A DNA stretch of 64,000 bases from Gemmatimonadota bacterium (GTDB taxonomy: Bacteria; Gemmatimonadota; Gemmatimonadetes; Palauibacterales; Palauibacteraceae). The notes under the pieces are model-generated. The model did no database searches. It was not told the DNA's origin and saw nothing but the letters and a program-made list of their open reading frames with translations. Below are positions 43,991 through 53,402 of the stretch, piece by piece. The position numbers and the translations under genes are program-made. Location of the stretch: NCBI GenBank assembly GCA_022820995.1, contig JAJEEM010000058.1:62001-126000 (forward strand), read 5' to 3'. The first letter of the stretch is position 1, and the number at the start of each line of letters is the position of its first letter.

Positions 43991-46900
43991 ATGAGCGCCA
44001 CCGGACCGGCGGGAGACCGGCCGGGCCTCCTGCACGGACTGCTCGACCGGCTCGTCCACGCCTCGCTGGAGAACCGCCTGCTCGCCGTGGCCGGCGCATT
44101 CCTCCTCCTGGCGGGCGGGGGGTGGGTGGGGGCCACGCTGCCCGTCGACGTCTTTCCCGACCTCACCGCTCCCACGGTGACGGTGCTCAGCGACGCCCAC
44201 GGACTCGCCCCGGAAGAGGTCGAGAGTCTCGTCACTTTCCCGATCGAAACCGCGGTGAACGGAGCGGCCGGCGTGCGCCGGGTCCGGTCGAGTTCGGCCC
44301 AGGGGATCAGCATCGTCTGGGTGGATTTCGACTGGGGGACGGATATCCTCCGCGCCCGGCAGATCGTGAACGAGCGGCTTCAACTCGCCACGGCCCAACT
44401 GCCCGAAGACGTGAGCGCGCCCGTCCTCGCGCCCGTGAGTTCGATCATGGGGGAGATCCTCCTCGTCGGCATGAGCGCGCCCGCCCCGCAACTCATGGAG
44501 GCGCGGACGGCCGCCGACTGGACCGTGCGGCGAAGGCTGCTCGCCGTGCCCGGCGTCTCGCAGGTCGTCGCGATCGGCGGACAGGTGCGCCAGTACCAGA
44601 TTCTGATCCATCCCGAGCGCCTGCTCGCCTACGGCGTCGGACTGGACCAGGTGCTCGAGGCGGCGGCGGGCTCGAACCGGAACGCGTCCGGAGGCGTCTA
44701 TCGCTCGGGCGGGCGCGAGATCCTGATCCGCGGCATCGGCCGCGCGCGCGGCCTGGAGGAGATCGGCCTGACCGTCGTCGCCGTAAGGGAGGGGGCGCCC
44801 GTCCTCATCGAGGACCTGGCGGAGGTTCGGATCGGTCCGCGCGTCCGGCTCGGCACGGCTTCCGTGAACGCGGAGCCCGCCGTCGTGCTCTCGATCCAGA
44901 AGCAGCCCGGCGCCAACACGCTGGAACTGACGGAGCGGATCGACGCCGAACTGAATGAAATCGAAGCGGAACTCCCGGCGGGCGTGGCCTTCGAGCGGTC
45001 CGTGTTCCGGCAGGCCGATTTCATATCGCTCGCCGTCCAGAACGTGATCGAAGCTCTGCGCGACGGTGCGCTCCTCGTCATCGCGGTGCTCCTGCTCTTC
45101 CTGTGGAACCTGCGGACGACGGCGATTTCCGTGCTTGCGATCCCGCTCTCGCTCGCCCTGGCCGTCATCGTGCTGCGGCTCCTCGGAGGCACGATCAACA
45201 CGATGACGCTTGGAGGCATGGCCATCGCCATCGGCGCCCTCGTGGATGACGCGATCATCGTCGTCGAGAACGTGTACCGCCGCCTGCGCGAAGACCGCCG
45301 CCGCCCGCCGGAGCGCCGACGGCGGACGCTGTCCCTCATCCGGGATGCGGCGCGGGAGATCCGGAACCCGATCCTCAGCGCGACGCTCATCATCTCCATC
45401 GTCTTCGTCCCGCTCTTCTTCCTCTCCGGCGTGGAGGGGCGGATGCTCCGGCCGCTCGGACTCGCGTACATCGTGAGCATCCTGTCGTCGCTGCTCGTCG
45501 CGGTTACGGTGACGCCGGCGCTCTGCCACATGCTTCTGCCGGGGGACCGGGCGATCGGCCGCCCGCGCGATCCGTGGCTGATGCGCGGGCTCGAACGGGC
45601 GTACGGGCGCGTCCTCGACGCGGCGCTGCGCCGTTCCGGGGCCGTGATCGGCGGCGCGGCGCTCCTGCTCGCCGGCACGCTCGCTCTCGCGCCCTCGCTG
45701 GGGCGCGGATTCCTGCCCGAGTTCCAGGAGGGGACGCTGACCATCTCCGTCGTGAGCCTGCCCGGGACGTCGCTGTTGGAGTCCGACGCGATCGGGGCCC
45801 GCGTGGAGCGGCAGCTTCTGGCGCACCCGGCCGTCGTCTCCACGTCGCGGCGGACCGGCCGGGCCGAACTCGACGAGCACGCGCAGGGCGCGAACGCCTC
45901 CGAGGTCGACGCGCGGCTGGACCTCTCGGAGCACGACCTGGAGGAGGTCATGGCCGCGCTCCGGGACGACCTGGCGGGGCTTCCGGGGACGAACGTCACG
46001 ATCGGACAGCCGATCGGGCACCGGATCGACCACATGCTCTCGGGCACGCGGGCCGCCATCGCGGTGAGCCTGTTCGGGCCCGACCTCCGGCAGTTGCGCG
46101 ACATCGCCGGCGAGATCGAGACGGTCGCGGGGACGGTGGAGGGCCTCGTGGACGTCTCCGTCGAGAGTCAGACGGACATCCCCCAGCTTCAGATCCGCGC
46201 CGACCGCCGGGCCATGGCCCGGCACGGCGTCACGCCGGCCGAGATGGCCGCGGCCGTCGACGTCGCGTTTCAGGGTGAGGAGGTGTCGCTCATCCGGGAC
46301 GGGGACCGCGCCTTCGACCTCGTGGTTCGCTACGCGGACGAGCACCGCACGGACCAGGAGGCGATCGGCGGGACGCTGATGACGACCCCGTCGGGCGCGA
46401 CCGTGCCCCTCTCGCAGCTCGCATCGATCGTGCCGTCGCTGGGGCCCAACGCGATCAGCCGGGAGAACGTGCAGCGGAAGATCGTCGTGAGCGCGAACGT
46501 CGCCGGGCGCGACGTGGGCGGGGCCGCGGAGGAGCTTCAGGCGCGGGTCGCCGCGGAGGTCGAACTGCCGCCGGGCTACTACGTCCAGTACGGGGGCCAG
46601 TTCGAGAGCGGGCGGGAGGCGACGCGGCGGATCACGCTGCTCTCGCTGTTCTCGATCGCCGCCATCTTCCTCATCATGTTCCGGGCCTTCGGGAGCGCCC
46701 GGATCGCGGCGCTGCTCATGGTGAACCTGCCTCTGGCGCTGGCGGGAGGCGTACTCGCGATCCTCCTCATCGGCGGCACGGTGAACATCGCGACCCTGGT
46801 CGGGTTCATCACGTTGTTCGGCATCGCCGTGCGAAACGGGATTCTCCTCGTGAGCCGCTACCAGGACCTGCGCGCGGCGGGCGACGGGCTCGCCTCGAGC

Positions 46901-47131
46901 ATCCGGCGCGGCTCCATGGAGCGTCTCAGCCCCATCCTCATGACGGCGCTCACGGCGGGCCTCGCGCTCGTCCCGCTCGCGCTTGGCATCGGCGAACCGG
47001 GCAAGGAGATCCAGGCCCCGCTCGCCGTCGTCGTCCTCGGCGGACTCGTGACCTCCACCACGCTCAACATGGTCGTCGTCCCGGCCCTCTTCCTGCGTCT
47101 GGCGGGATCCCTCAGCCGAAGCGGTCGATAG
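43991..47131 (+). CDS. Heavy-metal RND efflux pump (CusA/CzcA-like)
   Basis: A 1046-residue protein with the HME-RND layout: helix 1 (LLAVAGAFLLLAGGGWVGATLPVDVFPDLTAP, shown in part), two large periplasmic loops and helices 2-6 with IGALVDDAIIVVENVYRRLRED. The second half repeats this with ATLVGFITLFGIAVRNGILLVSRY. The VDVFPDLTAP and DDAIIVVENV signatures separate it from drug exporters. It probably exports a divalent or monovalent heavy metal with the adaptor upstream. It converges on and overlaps the amine oxidase gene by 20 bases. Confidence 0.93.
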   Translation: MSATGPAGDRPGLLHGLLDRLVHASLENRLLAVAGAFLLLAGGGWVGATLPVDVFPDLTAPTVTVLSDAHGLAPEEVESLVTFPIETAVNGAAGVRRVRSSSAQGISIVWVDFDWGTDILRARQIVNERLQLATAQLPEDVSAPVLAPVSSIMGEILLVGMSAPAPQLMEARTAADWTVRRRLLAVPGVSQVVAIGGQVRQYQILIHPERLLAYGVGLDQVLEAAAGSNRNASGGVYRSGGREILIRGIGRARGLEEIGLTVVAVREGAPVLIEDLAEVRIGPRVRLGTASVNAEPAVVLSIQKQPGANTLELTERIDAELNEIEAELPAGVAFERSVFRQADFISLAVQNVIEALRDGALLVIAVLLLFLWNLRTTAISVLAIPLSLALAVIVLRLLGGTINTMTLGGMAIAIGALVDDAIIVVENVYRRLREDRRRPPERRRRTLSLIRDAAREIRNPILSATLIISIVFVPLFFLSGVEGRMLRPLGLAYIVSILSSLLVAVTVTPALCHMLLPGDRAIGRPRDPWLMRGLERAYGRVLDAALRRSGAVIGGAALLLAGTLALAPSLGRGFLPEFQEGTLTISVVSLPGTSLLESDAIGARVERQLLAHPAVVSTSRRTGRAELDEHAQGANASEVDARLDLSEHDLEEVMAALRDDLAGLPGTNVTIGQPIGHRIDHMLSGTRAAIAVSLFGPDLRQLRDIAGEIETVAGTVEGLVDVSVESQTDIPQLQIRADRRAMARHGVTPAEMAAAVDVAFQGEEVSLIRDGDRAFDLVVRYADEHRTDQEAIGGTLMTTPSGATVPLSQLASIVPSLGPNAISRENVQRKIVVSANVAGRDVGGAAEELQARVAAEVELPPGYYVQYGGQFESGREATRRITLLSLFSIAAIFLIMFRAFGSARIAALLMVNLPLALAGGVLAILLIGGTVNIATLVGFITLFGIAVRNGILLVSRYQDLRAAGDGLASSIRRGSMERLSPILMTALTAGLALVPLALGIGEPGKEIQAPLAVVVLGGLVTSTTLNMVVVPALFLRLAGSLSRSGR

Positions 47132-48230
47132 AGAAGCGGGGCAAATCCCGGGGGAGCGGCTCGTCCGTGAGGAGGTCGGCCATGAGCGATCCGAGGGTGG
47201 GCGCGAACTTGAACGCGTGGCCGGAGCCCCCCGCGAAGAGGGCGACGCGGGAGTGCTCGGGGTGGCGGTCCAGGATGAAGTCCTCGTCGGGCGTGTTCGT
47301 GTAGAGACAGACGGACGCGTGAGCCAGCGCGCCCGCCACGCCCGGCGCGTACCGCGCGAACAGCCTTCGCAGATCCTCCGTCTCGGATGCCCCCACCTCG
47401 CGGTCGACCCGCTCGACGTCCGTCCGGCGTCCGGCCTGGAAGTGCATCCCCGCCTTGAGACCTCGCGCCGTCGGCGGGAATCCGTACCATGTCCCCTCGC
47501 GCTCGAGTTCCCACACCCAGGCGGGACCCTCCGCGAGCACGCCCGCATGTACCCCGGCGGGTTCGAACCAGTACTGCACCGTGCGTTCCACCTCGAGCGG
47601 GAGGGAAAGCCCGGGAAGCAGTTGCGGCGTCCAGGCGCCCGCCACGATCGCGAGGCGTCGCGCCGGGTACTCTCCGCGTTCCGTCCGGACCCGGACGCCC
47701 GAGGCCGAAGCGGACCACTCGATCGCGGGTTCGTCCAAGCGCAGTTCCGCGCCCTCCGCGGCCTCGAGCGTCGCCTCGATGCAGGCCTCCAGCGAGAGAA
47801 TCGCGGCCCCTGGTTCGTAGATGGTGACGGTCCCGGGATCCGGCCGGAGCCAGGGGAAGCGCTCGACAACGTCTCCGGCGGAGAGGAGGAGGTCGCCGGC
47901 GTCCGGCCGCGCGGCGTTGCGCAGCGGCCTCCCCGCGAACACGCGGCCGTCTTCCGGCCCCATCATGAGGGCGCCCGCCGTCCGCAGCAGCGTCCGCCCG
48001 GAGGTCCGCTCGAGATCGGCCCAGCGCCGGCGGGCATCGCGGACGAGCGGCATGTATGGAGACCCCCGGTACCACGCTTCGCGGATCATCCGCGTCTCGC
48101 TGTGCGCCGACCCCAGGGTGTGCGGGGGCGCGTAGCGGTCGAATCCGACGACCGAGTGTCCTCGCCGGATGAGTTCGGCCGCGGTCGCGCCTCCGATGGC
48201 TCCGAGTCCGCTGACGGCGAAGTCGTGCAT
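47112..48230 (-). CDS. FAD-dependent amine oxidase, monomeric sarcosine oxidase / N-methyl-amino-acid oxidase type
   Basis: A 372-residue protein. The dinucleotide-binding motif GLGAIGG (8-14) opens the fold, followed by HTLGSAHSETRMIREAW, a family fingerprint with the substrate/flavin-contact His. ASVCLYTNTPDEDFILDRHPE (about 308-328) carries the cysteine that binds FAD covalently in monomeric sarcosine oxidase, and GGSGHAFKFAPTLG is the conserved end. It oxidises an N-methyl or secondary amino acid to aldehyde and H2O2. It shares a convergent end with the RND pump and lies upstream of a serine hydrolase gene in opposite reading order. Confidence 0.9.
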   Translation of the reverse strand: MHDFAVSGLGAIGGATAAELIRRGHSVVGFDRYAPPHTLGSAHSETRMIREAWYRGSPYMPLVRDARRRWADLERTSGRTLLRTAGALMMGPEDGRVFAGRPLRNAARPDAGDLLLSAGDVVERFPWLRPDPGTVTIYEPGAAILSLEACIEATLEAAEGAELRLDEPAIEWSASASGVRVRTERGEYPARRLAIVAGAWTPQLLPGLSLPLEVERTVQYWFEPAGVHAGVLAEGPAWVWELEREGTWYGFPPTARGLKAGMHFQAGRRTDVERVDREVGASETEDLRRLFARYAPGVAGALAHASVCLYTNTPDEDFILDRHPEHSRVALFAGGSGHAFKFAPTLGSLMADLLTDEPLPRDLPRFSIDRFG

Positions 48231-48248
48231 GTCGAACGCGGGTCCGGC

Positions 48249-50033
48249 TCAGATTCCGATTCTGGGGAAGGTGAGGCGCTGGTCCGCCTCCACCACCGAG
48301 ACCGCCCTCGCGACCCCGTCGGCGACCTCGAACACGAACTGCACGGCGGAACCGTGCAGGAGGAAGGTGGTCGCGGACTGCGGGAGGAGTCGGAAGGCCG
48401 CCTCGCCCGTGCGGGCGGCCATGAGCACGCCCTCCTCGAGGGTGACTGTCAGCGTCGTGGCAGGGTCGATGCGGTACTCGCCCACGAAGAGCGACAGACT
48501 CCCGGGTTCGGCGCGCACGATGGGGATCGTAAGCGCTGCATCCGGCTCGACGCCCAGGTCCGCGAGGCGCTCCAGGAGCCGGGGCATTCCCGGAGCGTAT
48601 GTGAGCGCTTCCCGGATGTGGGCGGACGCCGCGTCCAGGTTCCCGGCCTCTTCGTGAAGCTCGGAGAGCGCGAAGCGGATCGCGGGAGGTTCGGGCGTCT
48701 CCGCCGCGTAGGCCTCGAGGATCGCGATGGCCGTGGCCGGCTCGTCCTCCCGGAAATGGCCCGCGAGCCGCAGGACCTGGCCGGCGGAGTAGTCGTATTC
48801 CTCCGGCCGCGTGCGCCGCCAGTTGTCGTACCTCGACATCGCCGCCTCGACCCCGCCCGCCTCGACGATCGGCAGCAGCCGTTCCGCGATCGACGGCTTC
48901 GGGCGCAAGGCTTCGGCGCCCCACAGCAGGTTCGTCAACCCCTCCACGAGGGGTCCCAGATCGGAGGACGTGTTGTCCAGCAGGACGATGAGGCGCCCAT
49001 GGTCCGGGAAGACGCGCAGGTAGGAGGAGAAGCCGAAGATCCCTCCCGAGTGTTCGATGACGCGCACGCCGCGCTCGTTTCCGATGTCCCGCGCCCGCGC
49101 GCCCACGCCGTACCCGTACGACCCGGAATCGAGGCCGGGCGTCGTCATGCGCGCGAGCGTCGTCGTGTCCCGGAACAGGCCGCCTTCGACGAAGAGGCCG
49201 GCGGCCCAGCGGGCGAGGTCGCCCACGGTGGAGTACAGCATGCCCGCGGCATGGGGCACGGTCGGGTCGATGAGGCGCGCCGGCCGGTAGCCGGCGAGGT
49301 CGCGCGTGTGGCCGGCCGCGTGGCCCTCCGGCGGCCACAGCGCATGATCGTACCCCGTATCGCTCAACTCCAGAGGTCCGAGCACATACGCGCGCAGGGC
49401 CTCGTCGTAGCTCAGGCCCGTGACCCGTTCCGCGATCCAGCCCAAAAGCACGTACCCCGAGTTGGAGTACTCGAAGTCCGTGCCCGGCTCGAAGGAGAGC
49501 GGTTCCTCCCACGTGAGCGCGACGATCTCGCCCGGGGCGAACGGCGTCGCGGCCTCCCACTCCAGGAACCCCGGCATGTTCGTGTAGCTCGGAAGCCCGG
49601 AGGTGTGCGTGAGCAGGTGGTGGAGCGTGATCCGTTCCGCGTTTTCCGGCGGATATTCCTCGATGTGGCGGCCCACCGGGTCCTCGACCCGGAGCAGTCC
49701 CTCCTCCTCGAGTCTCAGGATGAGCGCGGCCGTGAACTGCTTCGTCAGCGACGCGATGCGGAACCGGGTGTCGAGGGCGTTGCGGCCGCCGCCGGCGAAG
49801 TCGGATTCGCCGAACGCGCCCTCGAACAGCACCTCGCCCTCGTCGACGATGAGGGCCGCGCCGTTGAAGAGCCTCAGGTCATGGAAGGACCGGAGATAGC
49901 CTTCCGCTCGGTCCGCGCGCCCCTGCGCCTCGACGGCGGACGCGAGCCCGAGCGCGAACCCGAACGCGAGCGCTGCGGCAAGACCGTACTTCCAGGGTGG
50001 TTTTCGACGCGGGTCCAAGCGGGATCCTCCCAT
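48249..50033 (-). CDS. Exported serine hydrolase, class C beta-lactamase family
   Basis: A 594-residue protein with an N-terminal signal (YGLAAALAFGFALGLASAVEAQ). Catalytic motifs are intact: SLTK (Ser95, Lys98), YSNSG in EFEYSNSGYVLLGWIAERVTG, and EHSGG replacing KTG. The C-terminal 240 residues contain helical repeats (AIAILEAYAAETPEPP, HEEAGNLDAASAHIREAL) and a beta-rich end that some peptidase/esterase members share. The protein is more likely an esterase, D-aminopeptidase or penicillin-binding-like enzyme than a resistance lactamase. The start is uncertain (alternatives near 50093). Confidence 0.88.
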   Translation of the reverse strand: MGGSRLDPRRKPPWKYGLAAALAFGFALGLASAVEAQGRADRAEGYLRSFHDLRLFNGAALIVDEGEVLFEGAFGESDFAGGGRNALDTRFRIASLTKQFTAALILRLEEEGLLRVEDPVGRHIEEYPPENAERITLHHLLTHTSGLPSYTNMPGFLEWEAATPFAPGEIVALTWEEPLSFEPGTDFEYSNSGYVLLGWIAERVTGLSYDEALRAYVLGPLELSDTGYDHALWPPEGHAAGHTRDLAGYRPARLIDPTVPHAAGMLYSTVGDLARWAAGLFVEGGLFRDTTTLARMTTPGLDSGSYGYGVGARARDIGNERGVRVIEHSGGIFGFSSYLRVFPDHGRLIVLLDNTSSDLGPLVEGLTNLLWGAEALRPKPSIAERLLPIVEAGGVEAAMSRYDNWRRTRPEEYDYSAGQVLRLAGHFREDEPATAIAILEAYAAETPEPPAIRFALSELHEEAGNLDAASAHIREALTYAPGMPRLLERLADLGVEPDAALTIPIVRAEPGSLSLFVGEYRIDPATTLTVTLEEGVLMAARTGEAAFRLLPQSATTFLLHGSAVQFVFEVADGVARAVSVVEADQRLTFPRIGI

Positions 50034-50091
50034 GGGTGACAAAGGGACCGGAACGCTCGCGTCCCTCGAACGAAAGAGATAGGATCGCATC

Positions 50092-51612
50092 ATGCGCTCG
50101 ATCTCAAGTCGGCAGCGGTCCAGGATCCTTGCACTGGAGGAGGCTGCGCGGCCGCTCGACCCCGACGCGGGCGAGCGCGACCGCCTCATGGCCGAGGTAC
50201 ACGCCTACGCGCAGAAGTTCCTCACCGGACTTCCCGAACGGCCCGCCTACGAGTACGACAAGTCGTCCGTCGCGGAGATCCGGGAACTCGGGGTCGGGAC
50301 CGATACGCCCCCCATCGAGCGGCTCATCGACCGGATCGATGAGTCCGTCGTGGGGGTGGGACTCGTGCCCTCCCACGCCGGGCACCTCGGCTACATCCCC
50401 GGCGGCGGCATCTACGCCTCTTCGCTCGCGGACTATCTTGCGGCCGTCACGAACGAATACGCCGGCGTGCGCTTCACCGGCCCCGGCGCCGTCGAGATGG
50501 AGAACGTCGTTCTCGGCTGGATGGCGCGTCTCGCGGGATATCCGGCCACATGCGCCGGGAACCTCGCCTCCGGAGGCTCGATCGCCAGCCTCATCGCCGT
50601 CGTCACCGCCCGCGAGGCGGCCGGACTTCGCGCGCGCGACTACGAGCGGGCGGTCGTCTACTCGTCCTCCCACCTCCACCACTGCCTGCACAAGGCGCTC
50701 AGAATGGCCGGCGTGGGAGAGGCGGTGCGGCGCGACGTCCCGCTGGATGGCGATTACCGCATGCGGGCCGACGCGCTCGCCGAACTCGTGGCGGAGGATC
50801 GCGCGCGCGGACTCCGGCCGTGGCTCGTCTTCGCATCGGCGGGCACCGTGGACATCGGCGCCATCGACCCGCTCGCGGAGATCGCGAACATTGCCGAGCG
50901 CGAGGACCTCTGGTTCCACGTGGACGGCGCCTACGGCGGCTTCTTCGCCATGCTCGAGGAGATCCGGCCCGCGCTGGCGGGCCTCGAACGCTCGGATTCC
51001 CTCGTCCTCGATCCGCACAAGGGGATGTTCCTCCCCTACGGAACGGGCGCCGTGCTCGTCCGCGACGGCAAGGCCCTCGCCGAGGCGCACGAGTCGGGCG
51101 CCAGCTACCTGCAGGACACGGTCGAGGCCGAGCGCTGGGGGCCCTCTCCCGCCGCCGTATCGCCCGAACTCACCAAGCACTTTCGCGGCCTGCGGGTCTG
51201 GCTGCCGCTTCTCCTGCACGGGGAGGCGCCGTTCGAGGCCTGCCTGCGGGAGAAGCTCGAACTCGCGCGCTACTTCCACGGCGAGATCGAGGCGCTCGGG
51301 TTCGAGGTGGGGCCGGAGCCGGAACTTTCCGTCGTGACCTACCGCTGGGTGCCGGAGTCGGGCGACGCGAACGCCTTCAACCGGGCGCTGGTGGACGAAA
51401 CCCACCGCGACGGGCGGGTCTTCCTCTCCTCCACGACGATCGACGGGACGGTCTGGCTGCGGATGGCGGCGCTCGCGTTCCGCACCCACCTGGACACGAT
51501 CGACCTCGCGCTCGAGGTCCTCCGGGAATCCGTCGAAAAACTTGAAACCCACCCCGAACGCTGGCGCGCGGCGTCTCCCGCCGGAGCGCTCGCCGGGGGA
51601 GGCAGCGGCTGA
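50092..51612 (+). CDS. PLP-dependent decarboxylase (group II, aromatic-amino-acid/tyrosine type)
   Basis: A 506-residue protein. PLP fold-type I motifs are present: GGSIASLIAVVTAREA (phosphate cup), HVDGAYGGFFAM (Asp for the pyridine nitrogen) and LDPHKGMFLPYG (Schiff-base Lys310). HLGYIPGGGIYASSLADYLAAVTNEYAG is the typical active-site N-terminus. The likely reaction is decarboxylation of an aromatic or acidic amino acid; the substrate is not determined. Its stop overlaps the start of the permease gene as TGATG, so uptake of a related compound is plausible. Confidence 0.88.
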   Translation: MRSISSRQRSRILALEEAARPLDPDAGERDRLMAEVHAYAQKFLTGLPERPAYEYDKSSVAEIRELGVGTDTPPIERLIDRIDESVVGVGLVPSHAGHLGYIPGGGIYASSLADYLAAVTNEYAGVRFTGPGAVEMENVVLGWMARLAGYPATCAGNLASGGSIASLIAVVTAREAAGLRARDYERAVVYSSSHLHHCLHKALRMAGVGEAVRRDVPLDGDYRMRADALAELVAEDRARGLRPWLVFASAGTVDIGAIDPLAEIANIAEREDLWFHVDGAYGGFFAMLEEIRPALAGLERSDSLVLDPHKGMFLPYGTGAVLVRDGKALAEAHESGASYLQDTVEAERWGPSPAAVSPELTKHFRGLRVWLPLLLHGEAPFEACLREKLELARYFHGEIEALGFEVGPEPELSVVTYRWVPESGDANAFNRALVDETHRDGRVFLSSTTIDGTVWLRMAALAFRTHLDTIDLALEVLRESVEKLETHPERWRAASPAGALAGGGSG

Positions 51613-53402
51613 TGGCGGGTTCGAGTCCGGGGCGCGCCACGCAGGACGTACGCTACGAGCCGGACGAGCGGCCCCCGCTCCCGATCGCCGCCGGACTCGG
51701 CGTCCAGTACGCCCTCATCTGCCTCGCCAGCATCGTGCTCACGCCGACGGTCATGATCACCGTGGCGGGCGGCAGCGATGCCTACCTCTCGTGGGCGGTG
51801 TCCGCGGCGCTCGTCATCAGCGGGGTCACGACGGCGATCCAGGCGCGCAGCGTGGGACGGATCGGGGCGGGCTACATCCTCGTCATGGGGAGCACGAGCG
51901 CCTTCCTCGCGGTGAGCGTGTCGGCCCTCGAGCAGGGTGGGCCGGGGATGCTCGCGCTCCTGATCATCGCCTCCTCGCTCATCCAGTTCGTGCTCGCCTC
52001 GAGGATGGCGCTGCTGCGGCGGATCTTCACCCCCACCGTGGCGGGCGTGGTGCTCATGCTCATTCCGGTGACGCTCGCCCCGCTGATCCTGCGGAAGCTC
52101 GCCGAGGTGCCGGCCGGGGCGTCACCCGCCGCGGCCCCCGTCGTTGCGGGCGTGACGCTCGCGGTCCTGGTGCTCGTTCCGCTCCGCTTCTCCGGCGCCC
52201 TTCGGCTCTGGGCCCCGGCCCTCGGGATCGCCGCCGGGTCTCTCGTCGCCGGCCTCGGGTTCGGAATCTACGACCTGTCCCCGGTCGCCGAAGCCGCCTG
52301 GATCGGCCTGCCGGACCTCGCGTACCCGGGGCTCGACCTGAGCTTCCGCCCCGAGTTCTGGGCGCTGCTGCCGTCCTTCGTGATGGTGACGCTCGTGGGC
52401 GCCATGGATACGCTCGGGGACGCCATCGCGATTCAGCGGGTCTCGTGGCGCAGGCCGCGCGCGATCGACTTTCGCTCCATTCAGGGCGCGATCTCGGCCG
52501 ACGGGGTGGGGAACCTCCTCTCCGGCCTGGCGGGGACCGTTCCCAACACGACCTACGGCATGAGCATCGCCGTCGCCGAACTCACGGGCGTCGCTTCCCG
52601 CGCCATCGGGATGTGCGTCGGCATCGTCTTCGTCGCCTTCGCCTTCCTGCCGAAATTCCTCGCCCTCATCATCGCGATCCCCGGCCCCGTCGTGGCGGCC
52701 TATTTCGTCATCATCGTCGCGCTGATCTTCGTCTTCGGAATCAAGATCCTGCTCCAGGAAGGGCTGGACTACCGCAACGGCATCGTCGTCGGCGTCGCGT
52801 TCTGGCTCGGCATCGCGTTCCAGCTCGACTGGATCTACCCGGAGTCCTTCCAGGGGGCCTGGGGCGAACTTCTCGGCAACGGCATGACCGTCGGCGGCTT
52901 GACGGTCATCCTGCTCACGGTCTTCGGAATGGGCGGGCGTCGGGCGCGACTCAAGACGCAGTTGTCGCACGACACCTGGCCGGAAGTCGACGCCTTCCTG
53001 GTGAAGTTCGCCGCGCGCAACGGCTGGGACGAAGACATGGAAACCCGTCTGCGCGCCGTGGGAGAGGAGACGTTGCACATCCTCGTTCGCGAGAAGGCAC
53101 GGGAGGTGGGGGATGCGCAGGAGGTGAGGGATACGCAGGAAGTGGAGCGCAACCTGTTGGTCATCGCCCGCGGCGATGGCCCCTCCGCGGATCTCGAGTT
53201 CATCGCGACGACGGACGAGAAGAACATCGAAGACCAGCTGGCGATGCTCAGCGAGGCGGCCGCGGGCATCCCGGTCGAGGCGGAGACCCCGCTGCGGCTG
53301 TTGAGGCACTACGCCTCCTCGATCCGCCACCAGCAGTACCATGACATCGACATCCTCACGGTCCGCGTGGAGTCCGCGGGCCAGATGGCGAGGGACTTCT
53401 AG
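51612..53402 (+). CDS. NCS2 xanthine/uracil-type permease with C-terminal cytosolic domain
   Basis: A 596-residue protein. Residues about 20-460 contain 12-14 helices with NCS2 features: GLGVQYALICLASIVLTPTVMI, GSTSAFLAVSVSALEQGG, FVMVTLVGAMDTLGDAIAI and GLAGTVPNTTYGMSIAVAELTGVASR. The last 130 residues are soluble, with LKTQLSHDTWPEVDAFLVKFAARNGWDEDMETRLRAVGEE in the layout of an anti-sigma-type HATPase-like domain. A short in-frame duplication (DAQEVRDTQEVE) lies near 505. Coupled by TGATG to the decarboxylase gene. The substrate may be a nucleobase or another ring compound. Confidence 0.88.
   Translation: MAGSSPGRATQDVRYEPDERPPLPIAAGLGVQYALICLASIVLTPTVMITVAGGSDAYLSWAVSAALVISGVTTAIQARSVGRIGAGYILVMGSTSAFLAVSVSALEQGGPGMLALLIIASSLIQFVLASRMALLRRIFTPTVAGVVLMLIPVTLAPLILRKLAEVPAGASPAAAPVVAGVTLAVLVLVPLRFSGALRLWAPALGIAAGSLVAGLGFGIYDLSPVAEAAWIGLPDLAYPGLDLSFRPEFWALLPSFVMVTLVGAMDTLGDAIAIQRVSWRRPRAIDFRSIQGAISADGVGNLLSGLAGTVPNTTYGMSIAVAELTGVASRAIGMCVGIVFVAFAFLPKFLALIIAIPGPVVAAYFVIIVALIFVFGIKILLQEGLDYRNGIVVGVAFWLGIAFQLDWIYPESFQGAWGELLGNGMTVGGLTVILLTVFGMGGRRARLKTQLSHDTWPEVDAFLVKFAARNGWDEDMETRLRAVGEETLHILVREKAREVGDAQEVRDTQEVERNLLVIARGDGPSADLEFIATTDEKNIEDQLAMLSEAAAGIPVEAETPLRLLRHYASSIRHQQYHDIDILTVRVESAGQMARDF

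Noticed and set aside
43799-47869. 1356-residue minus-strand frame
   Set aside because: It is antisense to the RND pump gene, whose domains are unmistakable.
48249-50033. Calling the class C family protein an antibiotic-resistance beta-lactamase
   Set aside because: The family contains many esterases and peptidases, and the long C-terminal extension argues against a simple lactamase.
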